Assembly (NCBI RefSeq): GCF_003751625.1
Contig: NZ_RJUL01000016.1
Location: forward strand, 1-36,275
DNA: 36,275 bases
Source of the DNA: Gallaecimonas pentaromativorans
Lineage (GTDB): Bacteria; Pseudomonadota; Gammaproteobacteria; Enterobacterales; Gallaecimonadaceae
Reading direction: 5' to 3'
In this document: one piece after another, positions 22,691-32,814 of the stretch
Layout: every line of letters begins with the position of its first letter
Numbering within the stretch: position 1 is the first letter of the stretch
Position numbers and translations under genes: made by a program
The notes under the pieces: generated by a model
What the model was told of the DNA's origin: nothing
Databases searched by the model: none
Seen by the model: the letters and a program-made list of their open reading frames with translations, nothing else

Positions 22691-23296
22691 ATGGAATTGG
22701 TATTGAAAGACGCGCAAGGCGCTCTTGAAGTTTCCGAAGCTACCTTTGGGCGTGAGCTGAATGAAGCCCTGGTACACCAAGTAGTTGTAGCCTACGCTGC
22801 TGCTGCTCGTCAGGGTACCCGTGCTCAGAAGACCCGCTCTGAAGTATCCGGCGGCGGCAAGAAGCCCTTCCGTCAAAAAGGCACCGGCCGTGCCCGTGCC
22901 GGCACCATCCGCAGCCCGATCTGGCGCTCCGGTGGTGTGAATTTTGCGGCCAAACCGCAAAATTACGAGCAAAAAGTTAACAAGAAAATGTATCGCGGCG
23001 CGATCAAAAGCATCCTGTCTGAACTGGTTCGTCAGGAGCGTTTGGTTGTTGTCGAGAACTTCGGTGTTTCTGCACCCAAGACCAAAGAACTGGTTGCCAA
23101 GCTCGGCGAGCTGGAGCTGAAGGACGTGCTGATCGTGACTCAAGAAGTCGACGAGAATCTGTTCCTGGCTGCTCGCAACCTGTACAAGGTCGACGTGCGC
23201 GACGTGGCCGGTATCGACCCGGTGTCTCTGATCGCCTTCGACAAGGTGCTGATGACCGCTGGTGCTGTTAAGCAACTCGAGGAGATGCTGGCATGA
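22691..23296 (+). CDS. rplD: 50S ribosomal protein L4
   Basis: L4 helps 50S assembly, lines the exit tunnel and is the feedback regulator of the S10 operon in gammaproteobacteria. It also binds RNase E in E. coli. The 201 residues equal E. coli. I use ATG 22691 (MELVLKDAQ) rather than the GTG three bases earlier, because it matches the family start and sits after GGAGATAGG. The tunnel loop [21 protein letters not shown] is intact. The last four bases overlap rplW (ATGA). Confidence 0.98.
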   Translation: MELVLKDAQGALEVSEATFGRELNEALVHQVVVAYAAAARQGTRAQKTRSEVSGGGKKPFRQKGTGRARAGTIRSPIWRSGGVNFAAKPQNYEQKVNKKMYRGAIKSILSELVRQERLVVVENFGVSAPKTKELVAKLGELELKDVLIVTQEVDENLFLAARNLYKVDVRDVAGIDPVSLIAFDKVLMTAGAVKQLEEMLA

Positions 23297-23592
23297 TCCG
23301 TGAAGAACGCATTCTGAAAGTCATTCGCGCCCCTCACGTCTCTGAAAAGAGCACGCTGGTAGCCGAGAAGTTCAACACTGTTGTGTTGAAAATCGCTACC
23401 GACGCTACTAAGGCCGAAGTTAAGGCTGCTGTAGAAAAGCTCTTCGAAGTGGAAGTGGACGCAGTTCGCACCGTAAACGTCAAAGGCAAAACCAAACGCC
23501 ACGGCGCCCGTACCGGCCGCCGCAGTGATTGGAAAAAAGCCTATGTGACCCTGAAGGCCGGTCAAGCGATCGACTTCGGCGGCGCTGAGTAA
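23293..23592 (+). CDS. rplW: 50S ribosomal protein L23
   Basis: L23 lies at the tunnel exit and docks trigger factor and SRP. The 99 residues compare with 100 in E. coli. Start [20 protein letters not shown], with the Glu of VSEKS that contacts trigger factor in relatives, and the tail [23 protein letters not shown]. Its ATG overlaps the rplD stop by four bases, so it is translationally coupled. Confidence 0.99.
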   Translation: MIREERILKVIRAPHVSEKSTLVAEKFNTVVLKIATDATKAEVKAAVEKLFEVEVDAVRTVNVKGKTKRHGARTGRRSDWKKAYVTLKAGQAIDFGGAE

Positions 23593-23609
23593 GGGGAGGA
23601 TTCAGAGCT

Positions 23610-24434
23610 ATGGCTATCGTTAAATGTAAGCCGACATCTCCGGGTCGCCGCCACGTTGTTAAAGTGGTTAACCCTGAGCTGCACAAAGGCAAACCGCACG
23701 CCGCCCTGCTGGACAAAAAGTCCAAGTCTGGTGGTCGTAACAATGCTGGCCGCATCACTACCCGTCATATCGGTGGTGGTCACAAGCAGCATTACCGGAT
23801 CATCGATTTCAAACGCACCAAAGATGGCGTTCCTGCCACTGTAGAGCGTCTGGAATACGATCCGAACCGTAGCGCCAACATCGCGCTGGTTCTGTACGCT
23901 GACGGTGAGCGTCGTTACATCCTGGCCCCTAAAGGCCTGCAGGCTGGCGACAAGATCCAATCCGGTGTAGATGCGCCTATCAAAGCAGGTAACGCCCTGC
24001 CGATGCGCAACATCCCCGTTGGTTCTACCGTTCACGCTGTAGAAATGAAGCCTGGCAAAGGCGCTCAGTTGGCTCGTTCCGCTGGTGCTTATGTTCAGAT
24101 CGTTGCTCGCGACGGTGCTTACGTGACTGTGCGTCTGCGCAGTGGCGAAATGCGCAAAGTGCCTGCCGATTGCCGCGCCACCGTTGGTGAAGTGGGCAAC
24201 GCTGAGCACATGCTGCGTCAACTGGGTAAAGCTGGTGCCAAACGCTGGCGCGGTGTTCGTCCGACCGTTCGTGGTGTTGCCATGAACCCGGTAGATCACC
24301 CGCACGGTGGTGGTGAAGGCCGTACCTCTGGTGGTCGTCACCCGGTTTCTCCGTGGGGCAAGCCTACCAAGGGCGCCAAAACCCGCAAGAACAAGCGTAC
24401 CGATAAGTTCATCGTACGCCGTCGTAGCAAGTAA
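23610..24434 (+). CDS. rplB: 50S ribosomal protein L2
   Basis: L2 is one of the oldest 50S proteins, needed for subunit joining and peptidyl transfer. The 274 residues compare with 273 in E. coli. The signature [20 protein letters not shown] (225-244) holds His230, equivalent to the conserved functional histidine. Start [27 protein letters not shown] upstream is a strong ribosome site. Seventeen bases after rplW. Confidence 0.99.
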   Translation: MAIVKCKPTSPGRRHVVKVVNPELHKGKPHAALLDKKSKSGGRNNAGRITTRHIGGGHKQHYRIIDFKRTKDGVPATVERLEYDPNRSANIALVLYADGERRYILAPKGLQAGDKIQSGVDAPIKAGNALPMRNIPVGSTVHAVEMKPGKGAQLARSAGAYVQIVARDGAYVTVRLRSGEMRKVPADCRATVGEVGNAEHMLRQLGKAGAKRWRGVRPTVRGVAMNPVDHPHGGGEGRTSGGRHPVSPWGKPTKGAKTRKNKRTDKFIVRRRSK

Positions 24435-24438
24435 ATAA

Positions 24439-24732
<294 letters not shown>

Positions 24733-24742
24733 GGAGTAAAAG

Positions 24743-25075
24743 ATGGAAGCTATCGCTAAACATCGTTTTGCCCGTACCTCTGCGCAGAAGGCTCGCCTGG
24801 TTGCTGATCAGGTTCGCGGTCTGCCCGTGGCTAAGGCCATCGACACTCTGACCTTCAGCGACAAGAAAGCTGCCGCTCTGGTCAAGAAGGTACTGGATTC
24901 AGCCATTGCCAATGCCGAGCACAACTTCGGTCTGGACATTGATGAATTGAAAGTGGCCAAGATCTTCGTTGACGAAGGTCCGTCCATGAAACGCATCATG
25001 CCCCGCGCCAAAGGTCGTGCGGATCGTATCCTCAAGCGCACCAGCCACATTACTGTGGTTGTCGCTGAGCGTTAA
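24743..25075 (+). CDS. rplV: 50S ribosomal protein L22
   Basis: L22 binds all 23S domains and its beta hairpin lines the exit tunnel at the macrolide and SecM-sensing constriction. The 110 residues equal E. coli. Start [20 protein letters not shown]. The hairpin [21 protein letters not shown] is intact, with no insertion or deletion of the kind seen in erythromycin-resistant mutants. AAGGAG overlaps the preceding rpsS stop region. Confidence 0.99.
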   Translation: MEAIAKHRFARTSAQKARLVADQVRGLPVAKAIDTLTFSDKKAAALVKKVLDSAIANAEHNFGLDIDELKVAKIFVDEGPSMKRIMPRAKGRADRILKRTSHITVVVAER

Positions 25076-25090
25076 TCCAGGAGATAAGCA

Positions 25091-25777
25091 ATGGGACAGA
25101 AAGTACATCCTAATGGTATCCGCCTGGGCATCGTGAAGCCTTGGAACGCGACCTGGTACGCGGACACCAAAGATTTTGCTGACAACCTGCATGGCGATCA
25201 CGAAGTGCGTCAGTTCCTGAAAAAGGAACTGAAAGCCGCTTCTGTATCCCGCATCGTTATCGAGCGCCCGGCTAAGTCCATCCGCGTTACCATTCACACT
25301 GCCCGTCCGGGTGTGGTGATTGGTAAGAAAGGTGAAGACGTTGAGAAGCTGCGCAAAGCTGTTGCCAAAATTGCCGGCGTGCCCGCGCAAATCAACATCA
25401 GCGAAGTGCGTAAGCCTGAGCTGGACGCGCAACTGGTTGCCGACAGTATCAGCAGCCAGCTGGAGCGCCGCGTCATGTTCCGTCGCGCTATGAAGCGTGC
25501 GGTACAAAACGCCATGCGTCTGGGTGCCAAGGGTATCAAGGTAGAAGTGAACGGCCGTCTTGGTGGCGCCGAAATCGCTCGCACCGAATGGTACCGTGAA
25601 GGCCGTGTGCCGCTGCACACCCTGCGCGCTGACATCGATTATGCCACTTCCGAAGCTCACACCACTTACGGCGTGATCGGCACTAAAGTCTGGGTCTTCA
25701 AAGGTGAGATCCTGGGCGGTATGCCGGTTGCCGAAGTCCAGCCTGAGCCGAAGAAGAAAGGCAAAGGTGGCAAGTAA
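25091..25777 (+). CDS. rpsC: 30S ribosomal protein S3
   Basis: S3 lies at the mRNA entry site and takes part in mRNA unwinding. The 228 residues compare with 233 in E. coli. Start [23 protein letters not shown] domain spans about 39-107 with [14 protein letters not shown]; the C-terminal domain has [19 protein letters not shown] and a basic tail KKKGKGGK. Fifteen bases after rplV, 12 before rplP. Confidence 0.99.
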   Translation: MGQKVHPNGIRLGIVKPWNATWYADTKDFADNLHGDHEVRQFLKKELKAASVSRIVIERPAKSIRVTIHTARPGVVIGKKGEDVEKLRKAVAKIAGVPAQINISEVRKPELDAQLVADSISSQLERRVMFRRAMKRAVQNAMRLGAKGIKVEVNGRLGGAEIARTEWYREGRVPLHTLRADIDYATSEAHTTYGVIGTKVWVFKGEILGGMPVAEVQPEPKKKGKGGK

Positions 25778-25789
25778 GGAGTTCCAGCG

Positions 25790-26203
25790 ATGTTGCAACC
25801 GAAACGTACAAAATTCCGTAAGCAGCACAAGATGCGTAACCGTGGTCTGGCGCAAGCCGGTGCCAAGGTTTCCTTCGGTACCTTTGGTCTGAAAGCCATT
25901 GGCCGTGGTCGCATGACTGCTCGTCAAATTGAAGCTGCCCGTCGTGCCATGACCCGTCACGTCAAGCGTCAAGGTAAGATCTGGATCCGGGTATTCCCCG
26001 ATAAGCCGATCTCCGAGAAGCCTCTGGAAGTGCGGATGGGTAAAGGTAAAGGCTCCGTTGAATATTGGGTCGCCGAAATCAAACCCGGCAAAGTCCTGTA
26101 TGAAATGGACGGTGTCTCCGAAGAGCTGGCACGTGAAGCGTTCGCCCTGGCGGCCGCCAAACTGCCGTTTAAGACCACCTTTGTGATTCGGACGGTACTG
26201 TAA
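25790..26203 (+). CDS. rplP: 50S ribosomal protein L16
   Basis: L16 is a late assembly protein near the A site. The 137 residues compare with 136 in E. coli. Start [20 protein letters not shown]; the conserved [29 protein letters not shown] and [18 protein letters not shown] follow. The Arg in MRMGKGKG that is hydroxylated by YcfD in E. coli is conserved (VRMGKG here). The stop shares one base with the rpmC start (TAATG). Confidence 0.99.
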   Translation: MLQPKRTKFRKQHKMRNRGLAQAGAKVSFGTFGLKAIGRGRMTARQIEAARRAMTRHVKRQGKIWIRVFPDKPISEKPLEVRMGKGKGSVEYWVAEIKPGKVLYEMDGVSEELAREAFALAAAKLPFKTTFVIRTVL

Positions 26204-26394
26204 TGAAAGCGACTGATCTTCGTAACAAGAGCGTTGAAGAGCTGAACGCTGAGCTGATCAATCTGCTGCGTGAGCAATTCAACCTGCGCATGCAGTCAGC
26301 AACTGGTCAGCTGTCACAGTCTCACGAGCTCAAGAAAGTGCGTCGCAATATTGCACGCGTGAAGACTGTTCTCAACGAGAAGGCAGGTGCGTAA
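26203..26394 (+). CDS. rpmC: 50S ribosomal protein L29
   Basis: L29 is a small coiled helical protein next to L23 at the tunnel exit. The 63 residues equal E. coli. Start [19 protein letters not shown], conserved [17 protein letters not shown] and [17 protein letters not shown]. It overlaps both neighbours by one base (TAATG), implying coupled translation with rplP and rpsQ. Confidence 0.99.
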   Translation: MKATDLRNKSVEELNAELINLLREQFNLRMQSATGQLSQSHELKKVRRNIARVKTVLNEKAGA

Positions 26395-26654
26395 TGACTG
26401 AGAAGACTGTTCGTACGCTGCAGGGCCGCGTGGTCAGTGACAAGATGGACAAGTCCATCACTGTTGCTATCGAGCGCTTTGTGAAGCACCCGATCTACGG
26501 TAAGTTCATCAAGCGTACCACCAAGCTGCACGTGCATGACGAGAACAACGAGTGCCAAGCTGGTGACGTCGTGACTATTCGCGAATGTCGCCCGCTGTCC
26601 AAGACCAAGTCTTGGACTCTGGTACAAATTGTTGAGCGTCCGGCCAAGGTTTAA
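26394..26654 (+). CDS. rpsQ: 30S ribosomal protein S17
   Basis: S17 is a primary 16S-binding OB-fold protein of the 30S body. The 86 residues compare with 84 in E. coli. [26 protein letters not shown] and [18 protein letters not shown] are family blocks. It is the last gene of the S10 operon and is followed by a strong terminator. Confidence 0.99.
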   Translation: MTEKTVRTLQGRVVSDKMDKSITVAIERFVKHPIYGKFIKRTTKLHVHDENNECQAGDVVTIRECRPLSKTKSWTLVQIVERPAKV

Positions 26655-26677
26655 TCGCCAAGGCTCGCGCAAAACCG

Positions 26678-26712
26678 CAATGACCCCGGCAACGGGGTCA
26701 TTGTATTTTTAT
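26678..26712 (+). terminator. Rho-independent terminator between the S10 and spc operons
   Basis: AATGACCCCG (26679-26688) and CGGGGTCATT (26693-26702) form a ten-pair stem with a GNRA-type GCAA loop, then GTATTTTTATT. It lies 24 bases after rpsQ, so S10 and spc genes have separate units here. Confidence 0.92.
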
Positions 26713-26744
26713 TAGCCTTAGCGCTACCCATTGCAAAGTGATGG

Positions 26745-26753
26745 TGTTAAACT
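26745..26753 (+). promoter_or_regulatory. Probable extended -10 promoter of the spc operon
   Basis: TG-T-TAAACT at 26745-26753 is an extended -10 with a GC-rich stretch (GTCGCGCC) after it. There is no good -35 at 17 bases. It lies between the S10 terminator and rplN, where a promoter is needed. Confidence 0.6.
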
Positions 26754-26826
26754 GTCGCGCCTTTGCTATAGGCAGCCAAAGGTGGCCCAATTCTGGGCCG
26801 TAGTTATTTTTTAGCGGAGCACTAAC

Positions 26827-27195
26827 ATGATCCAAATGCAAAGTATGCTCGACGTTGCTGATAACAGCGGCGCTCGCAGCGTAATGTGTATTAAGGTTCT
26901 GGGTGGTTCGCACCGCCGTTATGCCGCTGTTGGCGACATCATCAAAGTTACCGTTAAGGAAGCGATTCCGCGCGGTAAAGTGAAAAAAGGTGATGTGGTT
27001 AACGCGGTGGTAGTGCGTACCAAGAAAGGTGTGCGTCGTCCTGACGGGTCACTGATCCGTTTCGATCGTAACGCTGCGGTACTGCTTAATGCTAAGCAGG
27101 AACCCATTGGCACCCGTATCTTCGGCCCGGTGACTCGTGAACTGCGTTCTGAGAAGTTCATGAAGATCATCTCTCTGGCGCCGGAAGTACTGTAA
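26827..27195 (+). CDS. rplN: 50S ribosomal protein L14
   Basis: L14 is a beta-barrel 50S protein forming intersubunit bridges and binding RsfS in relatives. The 122 residues compare with 123 in E. coli. Start [27 protein letters not shown] is the family signature. The end is [24 protein letters not shown] is the ribosome site. First gene of the spc operon. Confidence 0.99.
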   Translation: MIQMQSMLDVADNSGARSVMCIKVLGGSHRRYAAVGDIIKVTVKEAIPRGKVKKGDVVNAVVVRTKKGVRRPDGSLIRFDRNAAVLLNAKQEPIGTRIFGPVTRELRSEKFMKIISLAPEVL

Positions 27196-27206
27196 GGAGT
27201 ATCCCA

Positions 27207-27521
27207 ATGGCAGCGAAAATTCGTCGTGACGATGAAGTGATCGTGCTGACCGGCAAAGACAAGGGCAAGCGTGGCAAAGTCACCAAGGTCCTGGCTACCG
27301 GCAAGCTGATCGTTGAAGGCGTAAACGTCATCAAAAAACACCAAAAGCCCAACCCCTACCTGGGTGTTCAGGGTGGCATTGTTGAAAAAGAAGCCCCTAT
27401 TCAGGTTTCCAACGTAGCCATCTACAACCCCAAAACTGGCAAGGCTGACCGTGTCGGTTTCCGTTTTGAAGAAGGCCAAAAGGTCCGTTTCTTCAAATCC
27501 AATAACGAAGTCATCAACTGA
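27207..27521 (+). CDS. rplX: 50S ribosomal protein L24
   Basis: L24 initiates 50S assembly at the 5' domain of 23S rRNA. The 104 residues equal E. coli. A KOW motif is visible ([22 protein letters not shown], with the Lys/Gly core). [13 protein letters not shown] and [14 protein letters not shown] follow. Eleven bases after rplN. Confidence 0.99.
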   Translation: MAAKIRRDDEVIVLTGKDKGKRGKVTKVLATGKLIVEGVNVIKKHQKPNPYLGVQGGIVEKEAPIQVSNVAIYNPKTGKADRVGFRFEEGQKVRFFKSNNEVIN

Positions 27522-27529
27522 TTTTTGGA

Positions 27530-27580
27530 GTAAACGATGGCGAAACTGCATGATTTCTACAAAGAGACTGTAGTGCCTGG
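27530..27580 (+). promoter_or_regulatory. Candidate S8 feedback site at the rplE start
   Basis: Just inside rplE, CTAC (27557-27560) can pair with GTAG (27570-27573). This segment corresponds to the place where S8 binds spc mRNA in E. coli and represses rplE and the genes after it. The first rplE codons are very close to those of E. coli as I remember them. The helix is short, so this is position-based inference. Confidence 0.35.
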
Positions 27581-28076
27581 GCTCGTTACCGAGTTCGGCT
27601 ACAAGACAGTCATGCAAGTCCCTCGGATTGAGAAAATCACCCTTAACATGGGTGTAGGTGAAGCTGTGGCTGATAAAAAGCTGCTGGATAATGCCTCTGC
27701 CGATCTGGCAGCCATTTCCGGTCAGAAGCCGCTCATCACCAAAGCGCGTAAATCCGTGGCGGGCTTCAAAATCCGTGAAGGTTACCCCATTGGTTGCAAA
27801 GTAACCCTGCGTGGCGAACGTATGTGGGAGTTCTTCGAGCGTCTGGTCTCGATTTCTATCCCCCGTATCCGTGACTTCCGTGGCCTCAACCCGAAATCTT
27901 TCGACGGTCGTGGCAACTACAGCATGGGTGTTCGCGAGCAAATCATCTTCCCTGAAATCGACTACGACAAAGTCGATCGCGTACGTGGTCTGGATATCAC
28001 CATCACCACCAGCGCGAAGAATGACGAGGAAGGTCGTGCTCTGCTGGCTGCCTTTAACTTCCCGTTCAAAAAGTAA
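27537..28076 (+). CDS. rplE: 50S ribosomal protein L5
   Basis: L5 binds 5S rRNA in the central protuberance. The 179 residues equal E. coli. Start [21 protein letters not shown]. Conserved [39 protein letters not shown] and [26 protein letters not shown]. The end is [15 protein letters not shown]. Ribosome site TTGGAG. In E. coli its start region is the S8 control point. Confidence 0.99.
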   Translation: MAKLHDFYKETVVPGLVTEFGYKTVMQVPRIEKITLNMGVGEAVADKKLLDNASADLAAISGQKPLITKARKSVAGFKIREGYPIGCKVTLRGERMWEFFERLVSISIPRIRDFRGLNPKSFDGRGNYSMGVREQIIFPEIDYDKVDRVRGLDITITTSAKNDEEGRALLAAFNFPFKK

Positions 28077-28088
28077 GGAATTAGGGTT

Positions 28089-28394
28089 ATGGCAAAGCAA
28101 TCAATGAAGGCCCGCGAGGCCAAGCGCGCCAAGCTGGTAGCTCAGTTTGCTGAAAAACGTGCGACTCTGAAAGCTACCATCAGCAGCGTCAACAGCTCTG
28201 ACGAAGAGCGTTGGGACGCCGTGCTCAAACTGCAATCCCTGCCGCGTGATTCCAGCCGCAGTCGTCAGCGTAACCGCTGCCGTGTGACTGGTCGTCCGCA
28301 CGCCTTCCTGCGCAAGTTCGGCCTGAGCCGTATCAAGGTGCGTGAAGCTGCGATGCGCGGTGAAATTCCTGGCCTCAAAAAGGCCAGCTGGTAA
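28089..28394 (+). CDS. rpsN: 30S ribosomal protein S14 (zinc-independent form)
   Basis: S14 lies in the 30S head near the A and P sites. The 101-residue length and absence of a CxxC zinc ribbon mark the long, zinc-free form found in E. coli. The C-terminal signature [24 protein letters not shown] is clear and the end is GLKKASW. Twelve bases after rplE, 23 before rpsH. Confidence 0.99.
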   Translation: MAKQSMKAREAKRAKLVAQFAEKRATLKATISSVNSSDEERWDAVLKLQSLPRDSSRSRQRNRCRVTGRPHAFLRKFGLSRIKVREAAMRGEIPGLKKASW

Positions 28395-28417
28395 GCCACT
28401 TACGGGAGTGAAGCATT

Positions 28418-28810
28418 ATGAGCATGCAAGATCCTATCGCTGACATGCTGACTCGCATCCGCAACGGCCAACAGGCCCGCAAGGTTGCGGTCATCATGCC
28501 TTCTTCCAAGCTGAAGGTGGCTATCGCCGAGACGCTGAAGAAAGAAGGTTATATCGCCGGTTATCAAGTTTCTGGCGACGTCAAGCCCGAGCTGGAAGTG
28601 ACCCTGAAGTATTTCGAGGGCAAGCCGGTTGTCGAGAGCATTCAACGCGTTTCCCGCCCTGGTCTGCGCATCTATAAGAAAAAAGATGAGCTGCCGAAAG
28701 TAATGGGTGGTCTGGGCGTTGCTATCGTCTCTACGTCCAAGGGCGTGATGAGCGACCGTGCTGCGCGTAAAGCCGGCATGGGTGGCGAAATCATCTGCTA
28801 CGTAGCGTAA
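28418..28810 (+). CDS. rpsH: 30S ribosomal protein S8
   Basis: S8 is a primary binder of 16S helix 21 and the translational repressor of the spc operon in E. coli. The 130 residues equal E. coli. Start [18 protein letters not shown]. The C-terminal RNA-binding part has [44 protein letters not shown]. Ribosome site GGGAG. Confidence 0.99.
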   Translation: MSMQDPIADMLTRIRNGQQARKVAVIMPSSKLKVAIAETLKKEGYIAGYQVSGDVKPELEVTLKYFEGKPVVESIQRVSRPGLRIYKKKDELPKVMGGLGVAIVSTSKGVMSDRAARKAGMGGEIICYVA

Positions 28811-28822
28811 GGGGGTAGAACA

Positions 28823-29353
28823 ATGTCTCGTGTCGCTAAAGCACCTGTGACCATTCCTGCCGGTGTCGAAATTAAATTCGACGGCCAGGAAATCACAGTT
28901 AAGGGTAAAAACGGTACTCTCAGCCGCGTTCTGAACAACGCTGTGACCGTGAACCAAGAAGACAACCAGCTGAAAGTTAGCCTGAAAGACGGTGCTACTG
29001 AAATTGCTCAGGCCGGCACTGCCCGCGCCCTGATCAATAACATGGTCATCGGTGTTACTGAGGGCTTCAGCCGTAAGCTGCAACTGATTGGCGTGGGTTA
29101 CAAAGTGCAGGTACAAGGTTCCAAGTTGAACCTGGCCCTGGGCTTCTCTCACCCGGTAGAGCATGAACTGCCGCAAGGCATCACTGCCGAGTGCCCGAGC
29201 CAAACTGAAGTGGTTATCAAAGGCGCAGACAAACAGTTGGTCGGCCAAGTTGCTGCCAACGTTCGCGGCTACCGTCCGCCCGAGCCCTACAAAGGCAAAG
29301 GTGTTCGCTACGCTGACGAAACTGTTCTGCGTAAAGAGGCTAAGAAGAAGTAA
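28823..29353 (+). CDS. rplF: 50S ribosomal protein L6
   Basis: L6 lies at the factor-binding site next to the sarcin-ricin loop. The 176 residues compare with 177 in E. coli. Two repeated domains are expected. Start [17 protein letters not shown], the conserved [25 protein letters not shown] in the middle and [19 protein letters not shown] near the end. Confidence 0.99.
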   Translation: MSRVAKAPVTIPAGVEIKFDGQEITVKGKNGTLSRVLNNAVTVNQEDNQLKVSLKDGATEIAQAGTARALINNMVIGVTEGFSRKLQLIGVGYKVQVQGSKLNLALGFSHPVEHELPQGITAECPSQTEVVIKGADKQLVGQVAANVRGYRPPEPYKGKGVRYADETVLRKEAKKK

Positions 29354-29362
29354 GGTAACACT

Positions 29363-29716
29363 ATGGACAAGAAAGCATCTCGTCTTCGTCGCGCTCTGCG
29401 CGTACGCAAGCAGATTAAAGAGCTGGGTGCGAATCGTCTGGTGGTTCACCGTACACCGCGCCACATTTACGCGCAGCTGATCGCAGCCAACGGTTCTGAA
29501 GTGATCGCCTCTGCCTCCACTCTGGAGAAAGCACTGGCCGAGCAAGTGAAATACTCCGGCAACATCGATGCTGCCAAAGCAGTGGGTAAAGCCATCGCCG
29601 AGCGCGCTCTTGAAAAAGGCGTGAGCACCGTTGCATTCGATCGTTCCGGTTTTAAATATCACGGTCGTGTAGCTGCCCTGGCGGACGCTGCCCGTGAAGC
29701 CGGCCTGAAGTTCTAA
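29363..29716 (+). CDS. rplR: 50S ribosomal protein L18
   Basis: L18 binds 5S rRNA together with L5. The 117 residues equal E. coli. Start [20 protein letters not shown], conserved [16 protein letters not shown], and C-terminal [26 protein letters not shown]. Nine bases from both neighbours. Confidence 0.99.
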   Translation: MDKKASRLRRALRVRKQIKELGANRLVVHRTPRHIYAQLIAANGSEVIASASTLEKALAEQVKYSGNIDAAKAVGKAIAERALEKGVSTVAFDRSGFKYHGRVAALADAAREAGLKF

Positions 29717-29725
29717 GGAGCAGTC

Positions 29726-30226
29726 ATGGCGAACGTAGAAAAGCAAGCCGGTGACCTGATCGAAAAGCTGATCAGTGTTAACCGTGTTTCTAAAGTAGTT
29801 AAGGGCGGCCGTATCTTCAGCTTCACTGCATTGACTGTAGTGGGCGACGGCAACGGTCGCATCGGTTTTGGTTACGGTAAAGCCCGTGAAGTTCCTGCTG
29901 CCATTCAAAAGGCAATGGAACAAGCTCGCCGCAACATGGTTACCGTCTCTCTGAACGGCACCACCCTGCATCACCCTGTTAAGGGCCGTCATTCCGGCTC
30001 CCAGGTGTACATGCAGCCTGCCTCTGAGGGTACTGGTATCATCGCCGGCGGTGCCATGCGCGCCGTGCTGGAAGTTGCTGGCGTACACAACGTACTGTCC
30101 AAGGCCTATGGTTCCACCAACCCGATCAACGTGGTTCGTGCAACCATCGGTGCCCTGGTAGACGTTAAGTCACCGGAAGCCGTAGCGGCCAAACGTGGTC
30201 TCACCGTTGAAGAAATTCTGGGGTAA
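29726..30226 (+). CDS. rpsE: 30S ribosomal protein S5
   Basis: S5 lies at the mRNA entry and is linked to fidelity and spectinomycin action. The 166 residues compare with 167 in E. coli. The loop [33 protein letters not shown] is intact, without the small changes known from spectinomycin-resistant strains. The C-terminal domain has [33 protein letters not shown]. Confidence 0.99.
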   Translation: MANVEKQAGDLIEKLISVNRVSKVVKGGRIFSFTALTVVGDGNGRIGFGYGKAREVPAAIQKAMEQARRNMVTVSLNGTTLHHPVKGRHSGSQVYMQPASEGTGIIAGGAMRAVLEVAGVHNVLSKAYGSTNPINVVRATIGALVDVKSPEAVAAKRGLTVEEILG

Positions 30227-30231
30227 TCACT

Positions 30232-30414
30232 ATGGCTAACAAAACTGTAAAAGTGACTCAAACTCGCAGCGCTATTGGCCGTTTGCCTAAGCATAAGGCC
30301 ACGCTGCGCGGTCTGGGCCTGCGTAAGATCAACCACACTGTAGAGCTGGAAGATACTCCGGCAGTACGTGGCATGATCAACCAGGTCTATTACATGGTGA
30401 AGGTGGAGGGCTAA
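30232..30414 (+). CDS. rpmD: 50S ribosomal protein L30
   Basis: L30 is a small 50S protein bound to domain II. The 60 residues compare with 59 in E. coli. The family signature [30 protein letters not shown] is clear. It lies between rpsE (five-base gap) and rplO (four-base gap), the conserved spc order. Confidence 0.98.
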   Translation: MANKTVKVTQTRSAIGRLPKHKATLRGLGLRKINHTVELEDTPAVRGMINQVYYMVKVEG

Positions 30415-30418
30415 TCGG

Positions 30419-30853
30419 ATGAAACTGAATACCCTGTCCCCCGCCGCTGGTTCCAAGTCCGCACCTAAGCGTGTTGGCCGTGGTATCGGTTCTGGCCTGG
30501 GTAAAACCGGTGGCCGTGGCCACAAAGGTCAAAAGAGCCGCAGTGGTGGTAAAGTACGTGCCGGTTTTGAAGGCGGTCAAATGCCGCTGCAACGCCGTCT
30601 GCCGAAGTTCGGCTTCACTTCTCGTAAGTCCCTGGTGACTTCTGAAGTGCGCCTGTCCGAGCTGGCCAAGGTAGAAGGTGATGTGGTTGATCTGAACAGC
30701 CTGAAAGACGCTAACGTCATCACCCGTAACATTGAATTCGCCAAGGTTGTACTGTCCGGCGCCATCGAGCGTCCTGTGACTGTACGTGGTCTGCGCGTCA
30801 CCAAAGGTGCCCGTGCTGCCATTGAAGCCGCTGGCGGAAAGGTCGAGGAATAA
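30419..30853 (+). CDS. rplO: 50S ribosomal protein L15
   Basis: L15 is a late 50S assembly protein with a long basic N-terminal extension. The 144 residues equal E. coli. Start [22 protein letters not shown], glycine-rich [23 protein letters not shown], then [17 protein letters not shown]. Six bases before secY, a conserved pairing. Confidence 0.99.
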   Translation: MKLNTLSPAAGSKSAPKRVGRGIGSGLGKTGGRGHKGQKSRSGGKVRAGFEGGQMPLQRRLPKFGFTSRKSLVTSEVRLSELAKVEGDVVDLNSLKDANVITRNIEFAKVVLSGAIERPVTVRGLRVTKGARAAIEAAGGKVEE

Positions 30854-30859
30854 TAGGCA

Positions 30860-32182
30860 ATGGCTAAACCAGGACTGGATACTCAAAAGGCACAAGGCGG
30901 GCTGTCGGAACTTAAACGCCGACTGCTGTTCGTGCTCGGGGCGATTATCGTTTTCCGGGCCGGCTCCTTCGTCCCCATTCCTGGTATTGACGCTGCTGTT
31001 CTTGCCGATCTGTTTGCACAGCAAAAAGACACCATCGTTGCCATGTTTAACATGTTCAGCGGTGGTGCCTTGTCCCGTGCCTCCGTGTTTGCACTGGGGA
31101 TCATGCCGTACATTTCGGCATCGATCATCGTGCAGCTGCTGACCGTGGTGCACCCTGCACTCGCCGAACTGAAAAAGGAAGGTGAAGCAGGCCGCCGCAA
31201 AATCAGCCAGTACACACGCTGGGGTACATTAGCGCTGGCGATTGTCCAGTCCTTTGGGATCGCAACCGGTCTCCCTAACCTGGTTAACGGCCTTGTGCTG
31301 GACCCAGGCCCTGCTTTCTACTTCACTGCAGTAGTCAGCCTGGTGACCGGTACCATGTTCCTGATGTGGCTGGGTGAGCAGATCACTGAACGGGGTATCG
31401 GCAACGGTATCTCCATTCTGATCTTTTCCGGTATCGTCGCGGGCCTGGCCCCGGCGATCGGCAAGACAATAGAGCAGGCGCGTCAAGGGGATTTGAATTT
31501 CCTGGTAGCGATCCTGATTGCAGTTGTAGTTGTTGCTGTCACATTTGGTGTTGTTTTCGTTGAACGCGGCCAGCGCCGCATCGTCGTCAACTATGCCAAA
31601 CGTCAGCAAGGCCGTCGCGTCTTTGCAGCGCAAAGCACGCATCTGCCGCTGAAGATCAACATGGCTGGGGTTATCCCGCCGATCTTCGCCAGCTCCATTA
31701 TTCTGTTCCCGGGCACTGTGGCTCAATGGTTCGGTCAGAACCAGTCACTGTCCTGGCTTCAGGATATTGCACTGTCGCTGTCACCAGGTCAGCCGTTGTA
31801 CGTGATGCTGTATTCAGCAGCCATCATCTTCTTCTGTTTCTTCTACACCGGGCTGGTATTCAACCCGCGTGAAACAGCTGAAAACCTGAAGAAGAGCGGT
31901 GCCTTTATTCCGGGCATTCGCCCAGGCGAGCAAACTGCTCGTTATATCGACAAAGTGATGACTCGCCTCACTCTGGCCGGTGCGATCTACATCACCTTGG
32001 TGTGTCTGATCCCTGAGTTCATGATGGTGGCCTTTAATGTGCAGTTCTACTTCGGTGGTACCTCACTGCTCATTATCGTCGTCGTGATTATGGACTTTAT
32101 GGCGCAAGTGCAGACTCATCTGATGACCCATCAGTATGAGTCGGTCATGAAGAAGGCGAACCTCAAGGGCTACGGGCGATAA
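30860..32182 (+). CDS. secY: Preprotein translocase subunit SecY
   Basis: SecY is the inner-membrane protein channel, working with SecE (gene at 4974), SecG and SecA or the ribosome. The 440 residues compare with 443 in E. coli. Ten hydrophobic segments can be followed, the first near 23-40 ([21 protein letters not shown]). The plug and ring region follows, with [14 protein letters not shown] near 92-105. The cytoplasmic loop [23 protein letters not shown], which contacts SecA and the ribosome, lies near 349-371. The end is [11 protein letters not shown]. Co-transcription with rplO and rpmJ follows the usual spc layout. Confidence 0.99.
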   Translation: MAKPGLDTQKAQGGLSELKRRLLFVLGAIIVFRAGSFVPIPGIDAAVLADLFAQQKDTIVAMFNMFSGGALSRASVFALGIMPYISASIIVQLLTVVHPALAELKKEGEAGRRKISQYTRWGTLALAIVQSFGIATGLPNLVNGLVLDPGPAFYFTAVVSLVTGTMFLMWLGEQITERGIGNGISILIFSGIVAGLAPAIGKTIEQARQGDLNFLVAILIAVVVVAVTFGVVFVERGQRRIVVNYAKRQQGRRVFAAQSTHLPLKINMAGVIPPIFASSIILFPGTVAQWFGQNQSLSWLQDIALSLSPGQPLYVMLYSAAIIFFCFFYTGLVFNPRETAENLKKSGAFIPGIRPGEQTARYIDKVMTRLTLAGAIYITLVCLIPEFMMVAFNVQFYFGGTSLLIIVVVIMDFMAQVQTHLMTHQYESVMKKANLKGYGR

Positions 32183-32220
32183 GCCTGGCCTTTGGTGTCG
32201 TTGAACATACGGAGTAAGCA

Positions 32221-32334
32221 ATGAAAGTTCGTGCATCCGTTAAGAAAATTTGCCGCAACTGCAAAATCATCAAGCGCCACGGCGTGGTTCGCGTGATTTG
32301 CACTGAGCCGAAGCACAAGCAACGGCAAGGCTAA
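32221..32334 (+). CDS. rpmJ: 50S ribosomal protein L36
   Basis: This 37-residue gene is easily missed. It starts [16 protein letters not shown] and ends PKHKQRQG. Cys11, Cys14 and Cys27, with the His of PKHK (His32), form the zinc ribbon, so it is the zinc-binding form (one residue shorter than E. coli L36, which has 38). CGGAGTAAGC precedes the ATG. It lies 38 bases after secY and is the last gene of the spc unit before a hairpin. Confidence 0.98.
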   Translation: MKVRASVKKICRNCKIIKRHGVVRVICTEPKHKQRQG

Positions 32335-32340
32335 TCCGGG

Positions 32341-32370
32341 GCTGACCAGCAAATAGCTGGTCAGCTTAAT
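32341..32370 (+). terminator. Hairpin after rpmJ, probable weak terminator of the spc operon
   Basis: GCTGACCAGC (32341-32350) and GCTGGTCAGC (32356-32365) pair perfectly around AAATA. Only TTAATT follows, so the T tract is poor and read-through into the alpha operon is likely. Confidence 0.65.
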
Positions 32371-32398
32371 TGAAAACAGGCTTTCTGTTGGGTATCCT
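32370..32398 (+). promoter_or_regulatory. Probable promoter of the alpha operon
   Basis: TTGAAA (32370-32375), 17 bases, then TATCCT (32393-32398). It starts at the end of the rpmJ hairpin and gives a leader of about 37 bases before rpsM. That is shorter than the E. coli alpha leader with its S4 pseudoknot. The -10 is only moderate. Confidence 0.55.
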
Positions 32399-32441
32399 TA
32401 CGGGCTTTCCGCAGATAGCCACTACTTTAGGAGTGCAGTTG

Positions 32442-32798
32442 ATGGCCCGTATAGCCGGCATTAACATTCCTGATCATAAACATGCTGTGATCGCACTGAC
32501 TGCCATTTTTGGCGTCGGTCGTACCCGCGCTAAGGCCATTTGTGCCGCCGCTGGTATCGAAGAAAGCGTGAAAATCCGCGAGTTGGATGAAGCGCAAATT
32601 GACAAACTTCGTGACGAAGTCGGTAAGTACACCGTTGAAGGTGATCTGCGCCGTGAAGTCACCCTGTCTATCAAACGTCTGATGGACCTGGGTTGCTTCC
32701 GTGGCCTGCGCCACCGTCGCGGTCTGCCCGTACGTGGTCAGCGCACCAAAACCAATGCGCGTACCCGTAAGGGTCCTCGTAAGCCGATCAAGAAATAA
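32442..32798 (+). CDS. rpsM: 30S ribosomal protein S13
   Basis: S13 lies in the 30S head and forms intersubunit bridges and a P-site tRNA contact. The 118 residues equal E. coli. The start [20 protein letters not shown] at ATG 32442, with TAGGAG upstream, is the family start; the open frame back to 32370 lies across the promoter and is not coding. Helix-hairpin-helix [11 protein letters not shown] and the basic tail [15 protein letters not shown] are visible. First gene of the alpha operon. Confidence 0.99.
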   Translation: MARIAGINIPDHKHAVIALTAIFGVGRTRAKAICAAAGIEESVKIRELDEAQIDKLRDEVGKYTVEGDLRREVTLSIKRLMDLGCFRGLRHRRGLPVRGQRTKTNARTRKGPRKPIKK

Positions 32799-32814
32799 TT
32801 TGGGAAGGTAAACG

